Shown here: piece after piece, positions 17,181 to 23,040 of the stretch
Layout of the letters: each line of letters starts with the position of its first letter
Numbering within the stretch: position 1 is the first letter of the stretch
DNA from: CAMTUW01 sp947085035
GTDB lineage: Bacteria; Actinomycetota; Coriobacteriia; Anaerosomatales; PHET01
NCBI GenBank assembly: GCA_947085035.1
Contig: CAMTUW010000019.1
Span: forward strand, 1-40,993
DNA: 40,993 nucleotides
Direction: 5' to 3'
The notes under the pieces: generated by a model
Told to the model about the DNA's origin: nothing
What the model saw: only the letters and a program-made list of their open reading frames with translations
Database searches by the model: none
Program-made: the position numbers and the translations under genes

Positions 17181-17206
17181 GTAAGGAGTAGGGTGCCACG
17201 TAAGGA
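17181..17206 (+). promoter_or_regulatory. paired GTAAGGA boxes before the AbrB gene (copy 2)
   Basis: GTAAGGA at 17181-17187 and 17200-17206 keep the 19-bp spacing seen in copy 1, while the spacer and the -10-like hexamer (TAGGGT instead of TACGAT) have changed. The site is probably still bound by the AbrB protein, but the promoter in this copy looks weaker. Confidence 0.45.
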
Positions 17207-17229
17207 ATCACACACCTTCGGAGGCACCG

Positions 17230-17574
17230 ATGGAAGCACGCGCGAAGGTCACATCAAAGGGGCAGGTCACCATCCCGGTGGAGGTGCGCCGGGCGCTCGG
17301 CATCGAGGAGGGCGACCAGCTCGTCTTCGAGGTCGCCGGAGGATACGCGACGGTGCACAAGAAGCGCTCAGTCGTGGAGATCGCCGCTGAGTGGCGGGCG
17401 CAACACCCCCTCGGCGAGCCGCGCTACGCCAGCGACCGAGAGGCGATCGCGGCGTACTTCCGCAAGAAGGTCGCAGACGACGCCGCGCGGCGGGGCCCCA
17501 TCGCGATCGTGGGGCCGCGCGGCATCCGCTACTTTGACGACTCAGGGTCCGCGGATCTCGGCGAGGTGGACTGA
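17230..17574 (+). CDS. AbrB/MazE/SpoVT-type antitoxin, copy 2
   Basis: A 114-aa second copy of the AbrB-type antitoxin, full length and with the same swapped-hairpin domain (ARAKVTSKGQVTIPVEVRR...). It differs from the 14852 copy by a few substitutions (for example Glu for Lys in VEVRR, Tyr for His in AAYFRKK). Its reading frame is intact, although the toxin gene behind it is broken. It can therefore act as an antitoxin without its own toxin and could protect against the intact PIN toxin at 15198. ATG 17230 has GGAGG upstream. Confidence 0.9.
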   Translation: MEARAKVTSKGQVTIPVEVRRALGIEEGDQLVFEVAGGYATVHKKRSVVEIAAEWRAQHPLGEPRYASDREAIAAYFRKKVADDAARRGPIAIVGPRGIRYFDDSGSADLGEVD

Positions 17575-17575
17575 G

Positions 17576-17737
17576 GTGCGGCTGGCGGACACGAACGTGG
17601 TGCTGGACCTGCTGCGCGAGCTCGGGGCACCCGACCGCGCGGCGCTGGACACTCTCGCGCGCGAAGCGGAGGCCTTGGGCGAACCGCTGGTGGTGTGTGA
17701 GTCCGTTCTCGCCGAAAGCGTCTGGGTCCTCACCTGA
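17576..17737 (+). pseudogene. PIN-domain toxin, truncated after 53 codons
   Basis: GTG 17576 starts a sequence nearly identical to the PIN gene at 15198: LADTNVVLDLLRELGAPDRAALDTL... through CESVLAESVWVLT, then TGA 17735-17737. The first Asp and the middle Glu of the active site are present; the two C-terminal Asp residues (DIVDC, VTSD) are lost, so it should be inactive. The break is exactly where the direct repeat ends, which shows a recombination or deletion junction rather than a point mutation. Confidence 0.88.
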
Positions 17738-17759
17738 AGGCATCGGTCTTGCCGGATAA

Positions 17760-17774
17760 GTAGCATGATGCTAC
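17760..17774. promoter_or_regulatory. GTAGCAT/ATGCTAC palindrome in the mqsRA-like promoter
   Basis: GTAGCAT-G-ATGCTAC is a perfect 7-bp-arm palindrome, 22 bp before the toxin start. It lies between a possible -35 (TTGCCG, 17749-17754) and overlaps a -10-like TACCAT (17773-17778), so a bound repressor would block RNA polymerase. MqsA antitoxins are known to bind promoter palindromes of their operon; the same role is inferred here. Confidence 0.55.
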
Positions 17775-17795
17775 CATATTGCCTCAGGAGGAACC

Positions 17796-18113
17796 TTGAG
17801 TCCGAGTGGCGGGCACTACGCCGTTGCCCACGTTGAGGAACTGGCACGTGGCGGTCGCGTCAACGCCACCCTCCGTGTCGCACAGTGGCTGTCAAACCAT
17901 GGATACGACGTGAAGGAGACAATCAGCGAGTTGCTTGTTTCGCTTGAATCCCAAGGAAGACTCATTGGTACCTGCACCCTGATGAATGGGGTCGAAGCGG
18001 ATGAGTATCTGGTGAAGCTTGCAGCGGACGACTGGTACTTGAAGTTCTGGGTCGATGAAGAGCAGGCTGTCGTGAATGTGTGGTCGTGTTGTTGGGACGG
18101 TGCCATTCACTAG
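17796..18113 (+). CDS. probable MqsR-like toxin
   Basis: A 105-aa small protein beginning SGGHYAVAHVEELARGGRVNATLR, then a helical part (TISELLVSLESQGRLIG) and a beta-rich end (ADDWYLKFWVDEEQAVVNVWSC). This order (His/Val-rich start, helix, LYLKF-like and VVxVxS strands) resembles MqsR, a RelE-fold mRNA interferase, and the next gene is an MqsA-type antitoxin in the usual toxin-first order. Sequence similarity is weak by eye, so the call rests partly on context. The start is TTG 17796, with a perfect AGGAGG four bases upstream. If functional, it would be a ribosome-independent RNase. Confidence 0.65.
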   Translation: MSPSGGHYAVAHVEELARGGRVNATLRVAQWLSNHGYDVKETISELLVSLESQGRLIGTCTLMNGVEADEYLVKLAADDWYLKFWVDEEQAVVNVWSCCWDGAIH

Positions 18114-18134
18114 CGGCGTTGAAGGAGGATAGCG

Positions 18135-18626
18135 GTGTACCCGAAAAGATGCGGAGCGTGCGGTGGGCGAGTCGCACTCTCTACCGACGCGCTTCCGTTC
18201 AGCGTACGCGGCGAGCTTGTCGAGGTTCCCGGTATCGAGCATGGCGCGTGCGCGGAATGCAGTGAAGTCTACGTCTCCCTGGATGCAGCCGAGCAACTGC
18301 AGACTGAGGCGATTCGCATGTCGAAGGCAGCAATGGGTTTGCTCTCACCCAATGAGATCCGAGACATCCGCCGGTCATTCGCGATGTCGCAAGTCGCCTT
18401 CGAGGCGCTCCTCGGCGTTGGTCCCAAGACTGTGGTTCGCTGGGAGAAGGGCACCGTGTTTCAGAATGCCACAGCAGATCGGCTCATGCGACTGCTGCGT
18501 GCAAAACCGGAGCTCTCGCGGATCCTGACCAGCGGAGAGCTCTACGCAAAAGCGCCGGGTCAGCGGTCGCCACTCGTTACGAGCTGCTCAAAGGGCACCC
18601 GCACCATGTCACGCCGCTCGAGCTGA
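18135..18626 (+). CDS. mqsA: MqsA-type antitoxin (YgiT zinc finger plus XRE helix-turn-helix)
   Basis: A 163-aa protein. The N-terminal zinc-binding domain has C6-x2-C9 and C39-x2-C42 (KRCGACGG, GACAECSE) around the typical SVRGELVEVPGIEHG loop. The C-terminal XRE domain reads LSPNEIRDIRRSFAMSQVAFEALLGVGPKTVVRWEKGTVFQNATADRLMRLL (about 71-122). The zinc domain binds the toxin; the HTH dimer binds the operon palindrome. GTG 18135 follows AAGGAGG by six bases. The natural end of the fold is near residue 130; the last 30 residues (APGQRSPLVTSCSKG...) look out of frame relative to the next coding remnant, suggesting that a junction has altered the 3' end. Confidence 0.9.
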   Translation: MYPKRCGACGGRVALSTDALPFSVRGELVEVPGIEHGACAECSEVYVSLDAAEQLQTEAIRMSKAAMGLLSPNEIRDIRRSFAMSQVAFEALLGVGPKTVVRWEKGTVFQNATADRLMRLLRAKPELSRILTSGELYAKAPGQRSPLVTSCSKGTRTMSRRSS

Positions 18627-18685
18627 TCGTCAATAGGAGCGCGCGGATCCCCGCTGGTGCGCCGTCCCGCGCTTGGCGCAGCGAG

Positions 18686-18973
18686 GTGCTTCGGCAGGCC
18701 TCCTTCTCCGCTCGTCAGGTGCGAATCTCGCATTTCCGAACGAATTCTTCGGAGGTTGACCTCGTGCTCGAGGACGCCGCAGGGCGCCTCGTGGGAATCG
18801 AGGTCAAGGCGACCGCGACACCAGTCTCTGGTGACCTGGATGGGCTGAGGCAGTTCGCCCGGCTGGTTGGCGGACGGTTCGCGGGCGGCGTTCTCCTGCA
18901 CACCGGGGCGACAAGTGCTCCATTCGGCGACAGATTATGGGCGCTGCCAGTCACCGCCTTGTGGAGCCCGTAG
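18686..18973 (+). pseudogene. C-terminal remnant of a DUF4143-type ATPase
   Basis: The 95 residues from 18686 match the C-terminal nuclease-like domain of AAA_14/DUF4143 ATPases: VRISHFRTNSSEVDLVLED, then GRLVGIEVKATATP, and a final strand VLLHTGATSAPFGDRLWALPVTALW. Walker motifs and the rest of the ATPase are absent. The same frame stays open upstream into the mqsA end (18578 onward reads YELLKGHPHHVTPLELIVNR), which does not look like the same family, so the segment seems chimeric. The start at GTG 18686 is arbitrary. The stretch 18627-18685 and 18974-19058 otherwise holds only a GGGCT/AGCCC hairpin (18976-18988) and the abiEi-2 promoter. Confidence 0.7.
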
Positions 18974-19014
18974 GCGGGCTTGCAGCCCGGGGGACACTGG
19001 GACTGCTACCGGAA

Positions 19015-19052
19015 GCGATTACATCGCGCTAATGTGACAAACATGCTACATT
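19015..19052. promoter_or_regulatory. inverted repeats in front of abiEi-2
   Basis: GCGAT-TAC-ATCGC (19015-19027) is a perfect 5-bp-arm repeat. Just after it, 19031-19052 is a longer imperfect one with AATGT/ACATT ends. The second ends six bases before ATG 19059 and contains TACATT, a possible -10. The half-sites differ from the GGTAA type seen at units 1 and 3, which fits separate operator specificity for this antitoxin. Confidence 0.45.
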
Positions 19053-19058
19053 GAAGCT

Positions 19059-19703
19059 ATGAAATACGACGAACTACTCGAAATCGTTGGAACAGAGCCC
19101 TTGTTCGAGACGGGGCTGCTCATGGCGGGTGCCACCGATCCGCTCGCGCTTCAACGGCAACTCTCCAGGTGGGTCAAGGCTGGCAGACTGGTGAAGGTCC
19201 GCCGTGGACTCTACTCGATCCCGGCCCCGCATCGCACGACCCGTCCCGATCCGTTCGTGGTCTCCAACCGGCTCGTGCGGCCATCCTACGTGAGCCTGGA
19301 ATCAGCGCTGCACTACCACGAGCTCATTCCTGACGTCCCCTTTGCGGTAACTGCCGTGACCACCGGGCGCGCCGGTGTGCATGACACACCGCTCGGGCGT
19401 TTCGTGTTCCATCACATCCGTACCGACAGACTGTGGGGTAGCCGGGAGCACAGGATCGCGCCGGGTCAGCGAGGTGCGTGGATCGCCACGCCGGAAAAGG
19501 CGCTGATCGATCTGTTGTATCTCAATCGCGCGAGCGATGACCCGGCATACCTCCGGCAGCTTCGGCTTCAGAACACAGAGCGACTTGATGCCGGAGTCCT
19601 CACGGAGATGGCGACGCGATTCGGCAGCGCCAAGGTCTCGCGGGCCGTGGAGACGGTCGTCTCGCTCATGCGCGAAGATGCTGAAGGGTGGGCAGTGGTA
19701 TGA
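19059..19703 (+). CDS. abiEi: AbiEi-type antitoxin, unit 2
   Basis: A 214-aa AbiEi-like protein with the same layout as unit 1: winged-helix N-terminus (EPLFETGLLMAG, QLSRWVKAGRLVKVRRGLYSI), then PSYVSLESALHYHELIPD, AVTTGRAGVHDTPLGRF and WIATPEKALIDLLYLN. It differs at many positions from the unit 1 and unit 3 proteins, so cross-neutralisation is not assured. ATG 19059 lacks a clear ribosome site and closely follows an inverted repeat. The toxin gene overlaps its stop codon (ATGA). Confidence 0.9.
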   Translation: MKYDELLEIVGTEPLFETGLLMAGATDPLALQRQLSRWVKAGRLVKVRRGLYSIPAPHRTTRPDPFVVSNRLVRPSYVSLESALHYHELIPDVPFAVTAVTTGRAGVHDTPLGRFVFHHIRTDRLWGSREHRIAPGQRGAWIATPEKALIDLLYLNRASDDPAYLRQLRLQNTERLDAGVLTEMATRFGSAKVSRAVETVVSLMREDAEGWAVV

Positions 19704-20515
19704 AAGACGCGCTTCACGCGGTACTGGCGTCTTCGCCAGGGATCGCAAGCCGTCACGTCATGCGGGAGTTCTTGCAGGTGAGGTTGCTTGAGGGTCTTCA
19801 GGACGCCGGGGCCACTGCGAAGGTGGCGTTTCATGGCGGCACAGCGCTCCGTTTGTTGTTCATGACCCCCCGGTTCTCTGAGGATCTCGATTTCGCGCTT
19901 CTGCCTGCAGGCGGGGAGTTCGACTTTCGCGCGCTGGGCAGGTCGATCGTCAATGACCTGGAGAAGGAGGGTTATGACCTTCAGATCGCCGTGAAGACGT
20001 CGACGGTCGTCCAGAAGGCGTCCGTGAAGTTCCGCGGCCTCCTCTACGAGATGGGCGTGTCTCCTCTGCGCGATGAGGTGATGATGATCAAGTTGGAGGT
20101 GGACACGAACCCTCCCGAAGGTGCATCGGTCACCACGAGCCGCGTGCCTCGCCCGTACGGAGCCAACGTCCGCGTTCTTCACCACGATCAAGCCTCGCTC
20201 TTCGCCGGTAAGATCGCGGCGGTGCTCACCAGAGAATGGGTCAAGGGCAGAGATGTGTTCGATCTGGTCTGGTACGCATCGAATCAGGCGTGGCCAGCGC
20301 CAAATCTTTCCATGCTCAACGCCTCGGTCCTGCAGTCCGGGTGGTCCGGTCCCGAGGTCACACAGGAGAACTGGCGACGGCTTGCCTGGGAGCGACTGAA
20401 TCGTGACGCCCACTGGGAGTCCGTTGAGGCGGATGTCGAGCGGTTCGTACTGAAGGCGCAAGGCGTTGAGTCCGTGACCGCCGAAGCGGTTCGCGAAGCA
20501 CTCGGAGTCACATAA
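19700..20515 (+). CDS. abiEii: AbiEii-type nucleotidyltransferase toxin, unit 2
   Basis: A 271-aa nucleotidyltransferase toxin. The catalytic block FHGGTALRLLFMTPRFSEDLDFALL carries the GG pair and DLD acids, LEVDTNPPEG supplies the third acid, and LFAGKIAAVLTREWVKGRDVFDLVWY is the conserved basic helix. An in-frame GTG at 19688 exists, but ATG 19700 overlaps the antitoxin stop (ATGA) and matches the other two units. The C-terminal third is helical and less conserved. Partner: AbiEi at 19059. Confidence 0.9.
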   Translation: MKDALHAVLASSPGIASRHVMREFLQVRLLEGLQDAGATAKVAFHGGTALRLLFMTPRFSEDLDFALLPAGGEFDFRALGRSIVNDLEKEGYDLQIAVKTSTVVQKASVKFRGLLYEMGVSPLRDEVMMIKLEVDTNPPEGASVTTSRVPRPYGANVRVLHHDQASLFAGKIAAVLTREWVKGRDVFDLVWYASNQAWPAPNLSMLNASVLQSGWSGPEVTQENWRRLAWERLNRDAHWESVEADVERFVLKAQGVESVTAEAVREALGVT

Positions 20516-20534
20516 GAGATCGATCGCGACCGGA

Positions 20535-20580
20535 TCGACATGTGCGCAGAAGTATGCGTATAATCACGCAGTACACTGCG
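20535..20580 (+). promoter_or_regulatory. strong promoter with palindromic operator before the DUF4143 ATPase gene
   Basis: TCGACA (20535-20540) and TATAAT (20559-20564) stand 18 bp apart, five of six and six of six matches to the sigma-70-type consensus. Just downstream of the -10, CGCAGT-AC-ACTGCG (20567-20580) is a perfect 6-bp-arm palindrome, and TGCGCA occurs at 20543-20548 and 20577-20582. This is the clearest promoter in the island and looks built for repression. The repressor is unknown; the ATPase itself has no visible HTH. Confidence 0.65.
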
Positions 20581-20606
20581 CAATAGTGGCATCTGGAGGT
20601 GCTGAG

Positions 20607-21788
20607 GTGTTCGAACGTCCTCAGGTCGAGATCATCAGAAGGCGCCTGTCCGAGCCCCGGCATACCATCCAGGTGGTGCAAGGTCCCCGCCAGGTCGGCA
20701 AGACGACGGCCGTACTGCAGGCCCTCGGCCAGATACCCGTCGGCTCCCACTACGCACAAGCTGACCTTCCTGCTCCTTTGCACTGGGGATGGATCGAACA
20801 GCAATGGAGCATCGCACGGCGAGAGCAGCAGCGGGCCAAGAAGCCCTGTGTGCTCGCTCTCGATGAGATTCAGAAGATCGCTCACTGGTCGGAGGTCGTC
20901 AAGAGACTCTGGGATGAGGACACGCGCCTCGGCAACGACATCAGGCTGGTGCTGCTGGGATCTTCTCCGCTGCTGGTGGGGCGAGGCCTGACCGAGAGTC
21001 TGGCCGGCCGATTCGAGATCGTGCGGATGCCTCAATGGGGGCTCAGCGAGATGCGCGCCGCGTTCGGCTGGACCCTCGAGCGGTTCCTGTTCTTCGGCGG
21101 GTACCCCGGAGCCGTGCCCTTGGTGGGTGACGCGCCTCGCTGGAGCCGATATATCCTGGATTCGGTCGTCGAGACCACTCTGTCCAAAGACGTGCTGCTC
21201 CTGACACGAGTGGACAAACCCGCGCTGCTGCGACAGCTGCTGGTGCTGGCATGTGAGTACTCAGGTCGAGAATTGAGCTTCACCAAGATGATGGGCGAAC
21301 TGGACGGAGCCGGGCACACGACTACGCTTTCGCACTACCTCGATCTTCTGGATGGATCCGGTCTGGTGTTCGGCCTTCAGAAGTATGCGAGCGAGCCCGT
21401 GAGGCGTCGGAGTTCGACGCCCAAACTGATGGCGCACGACACCGCGCTGGTGAATGCTATCTCCGGTCTGGGCGAGGACGAAGTATTATCCGATCCGGAG
21501 CGGTGGGGTCGTCTCGTCGAATCCGCCGTCGGCGGGTATCTGTCGGCACGCTGCGCTGAGTCGGGGGCGAGCCTTTGGTACTGGCGAGACGGGGGTGACG
21601 AGGTGGATTTCGTGGTTAAGTCGGGGAGCCGTTTGGTGGCCATCGAGGTCCGCAGCGGACGAAGGCGCAAGGGTATGCGAGGGCTCCAGGTCTTCGCGGA
21701 GCGTTTCGGTTCCAGCGTGGAGACTCTCGTCGTCGGGACCGGTGGGGTGCCGGTCGATACGCTGCTGACAGGGGGAGCGGGACTCTGA
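20607..21788 (+). CDS. ATP-binding protein, AAA_14 plus DUF4143 domains
   Basis: A 393-aa ATPase of the AAA_14/DUF4143 family. Walker A is QGPRQVGKTTA (near residues 25-35) and Walker B is CVLALDEIQKI (81-91). GSSPLLVGRGLTESLAGRFE is the sensor/arginine region, and FFGGYPG follows. The DUF4143 part includes DEVDFVVKSGSRLVAIEVRSG, a PD-(D/E)xK-like pattern in which Arg stands where Lys is usual. Members occur scattered in genomes, often near toxin-antitoxin genes; their role is not settled. GTG 20607 has GGAGG eight bases upstream; GTG 20586 is in frame but lacks a site. It has its own promoter and operator (20535-20580). Confidence 0.88.
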   Translation: MFERPQVEIIRRRLSEPRHTIQVVQGPRQVGKTTAVLQALGQIPVGSHYAQADLPAPLHWGWIEQQWSIARREQQRAKKPCVLALDEIQKIAHWSEVVKRLWDEDTRLGNDIRLVLLGSSPLLVGRGLTESLAGRFEIVRMPQWGLSEMRAAFGWTLERFLFFGGYPGAVPLVGDAPRWSRYILDSVVETTLSKDVLLLTRVDKPALLRQLLVLACEYSGRELSFTKMMGELDGAGHTTTLSHYLDLLDGSGLVFGLQKYASEPVRRRSSTPKLMAHDTALVNAISGLGEDEVLSDPERWGRLVESAVGGYLSARCAESGASLWYWRDGGDEVDFVVKSGSRLVAIEVRSGRRRKGMRGLQVFAERFGSSVETLVVGTGGVPVDTLLTGGAGL

Positions 21789-21895
21789 CTGGAGTGCGCC
21801 GACAAAATCGCGGCAAACCCCTCTCGCCCCATGGAGAGCCGCACTGATCCGGAGGTGAGTACGTTGGCTGAGCGAGGTTCCGGGAAGGGACATTC

Positions 21896-22249
21896 TTGGT
21901 CGAGGGCTTCGAGCACGCTCATTGCGATGCATGCGGAGAGGATGTCATCGATTCCGGACAGATCGATGCGATGCAGCATGCGGCGATTGCTCTTGCGCGG
22001 ACCGAACTTGGTCGCCTGACATCCGACGATATCCACCGCCTGCGCCATGATCTGAAACTCACGCAGTCCGGACTCGAGCGGCAGCTTGGCGTCGGTTCCG
22101 GAACCGTGGGCCGCTGGGAGCGAGGCGATGTGCTACAGAGCAACATCGCGGACAACTTCATGCGTGTACTGTGGGCGCACCCCGAGTTGGTGACGCAGTC
22201 CGGCACCGTCGCACGCGAGTCGCGAGGGCCATATCGCAAGCGGGGCTGA
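21896..22249 (+). CDS. orphan MqsA-like antitoxin with a shortened zinc-finger end
   Basis: A 117-aa protein resembling the second half of MqsA. Only one Cys pair remains (C10, C13 in AHCDACGED) instead of two. An XRE domain follows: LTSDDIHRLRHDLKLTQSGLERQLGVGSGTVGRWERGDVLQSNIADNFMRVLW (about 41-93), highly similar in pattern to the 18135 antitoxin. In the same frame the sequence is readable upstream only to a TGA at 21869-21871 (ARFREGTF... before TTG 21896), so the N-terminus with the first CxxC has probably been lost. There is no adjacent toxin gene. The start is uncertain and the protein could still bind DNA. Confidence 0.65.
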   Translation: MVEGFEHAHCDACGEDVIDSGQIDAMQHAAIALARTELGRLTSDDIHRLRHDLKLTQSGLERQLGVGSGTVGRWERGDVLQSNIADNFMRVLWAHPELVTQSGTVARESRGPYRKRG

Positions 22250-22286
22250 TTGGATTGGTCAAGGACATTAGCGCATCAACCGTGTG

Positions 22287-22363
22287 GTAAGAATCTTACT
22301 ACGGGCTGGTAAGAAATGTGCGCCACGGCGTTGCAGTAAATTGCCATATATGGCATATTACTG
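22287..22363. promoter_or_regulatory. two palindromes before abiEi-3, one 30 bp long
   Basis: GTAAGA-A-TCTTAC (22287-22299) is perfect. A GGTAAG half-site follows near 22309. Then a 30-bp palindrome spans 22334-22363: its centre TGCCATATATGGCA (22342-22355) is perfect and its ends are CAGTAA/TTACTG, with two mismatched pairs between. It ends two bases before ATG 22366. CATATT (22354-22359) could be the -10. No Shine-Dalgarno sequence is present. These are probably the autoregulatory operators of AbiEi unit 3. Confidence 0.65.
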
Positions 22364-22365
22364 CT

Positions 22366-23040
22366 ATGAAATGGAAGGACCTGCTCACCGCCGTCGGCGC
22401 GGAGCCACTCTTCGAAACCGGCCTGCTGCTCGTTGGCGATGTCGATCGTGCTGACGTGATGCGTCAGCTCTCACGTTGGGTTGCCGCGGGTAAGCTCGTT
22501 CAACTGCGACGTGGTCTTTACGCGTTCAGCGGAACCCATACCCGTGGGCTCCGAACGCTCGGACCCTACGAGATCGCGAATCGCCTTGTGCCCGGCTCCT
22601 ACGTGAGCCTGAGTTCGGTTCTCGCCCGCGACGGGCTGATTCCAGAGTACGTGCCCACCACGACATCGATCACGACCGGTCGCCCCGTTCGTTACGTCAC
22701 TCCGCTCGGGACGTTCGTGTATCGGCATGTGAAGCCGACGATGTTCTGGGGATTCGAGACCGTCGCTCCGGAACCCGGAATCCGCACTTTTGTCGCCGAG
22801 CCGGAGAAGGCCCTGATCGATTTGCTCTACCTCGAACACGACGCTACCGATCCGGCGTACCTTGAGGAACTGCGGATTCAGAATCTGGATAGATTGCGTT
22901 TGGACCTGCTTGAGACAATGGCCGTGCGTTGCGGAGTGAAGCGCGTGATTCGAGCCGTGTCGTTGATCGCAGAGATGGCACAGGACGAGCGTACGTCGTA
23001 CGTCCCGTGGACACCGGCTGGGGAGGGTATGCAGCGATGA
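22366..23040 (+). CDS. abiEi: AbiEi-type antitoxin, unit 3
   Basis: A 224-aa AbiEi-like protein: winged-helix N-terminus (EPLFETGLLLVGD, RQLSRWVAAGKLVQLRRGLYAF), then GPYEIANRLVPGSYVSLSSVLARDGLIPE, SITTGRPVRYVTPLGTFVYR and FVAEPEKALIDLLYLE. The upstream frame is open to 22318, but ATG 22366 gives the family start MKWKDLL and lies directly behind the 30-bp palindrome. Its C-terminus is about ten residues longer than in the other two units. The toxin gene overlaps its stop by four bases. Confidence 0.9.
   Translation: MKWKDLLTAVGAEPLFETGLLLVGDVDRADVMRQLSRWVAAGKLVQLRRGLYAFSGTHTRGLRTLGPYEIANRLVPGSYVSLSSVLARDGLIPEYVPTTTSITTGRPVRYVTPLGTFVYRHVKPTMFWGFETVAPEPGIRTFVAEPEKALIDLLYLEHDATDPAYLEELRIQNLDRLRLDLLETMAVRCGVKRVIRAVSLIAEMAQDERTSYVPWTPAGEGMQR

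Larger units (their letters stand above)
17151..17734 (+). repeat. direct repeat, copy 2 (AbrB gene plus truncated PIN gene)
   Basis: This is the second copy of the segment at 14772-15356, offset by 2378 bp from the AbrB start onward. It begins within the final codons of abiEii-1 and ends at CTCACC, after which unrelated sequence supplies an immediate TGA. The two copies bracket the rest of the intact PIN gene and the abiE unit 1, so recombination between them would delete about 2.4 kb. Confidence 0.85.

Noticed and set aside
18976..18988. GGGCT/AGCCC hairpin as a terminator
   Set aside because: The stem is only five pairs and no T-run follows.
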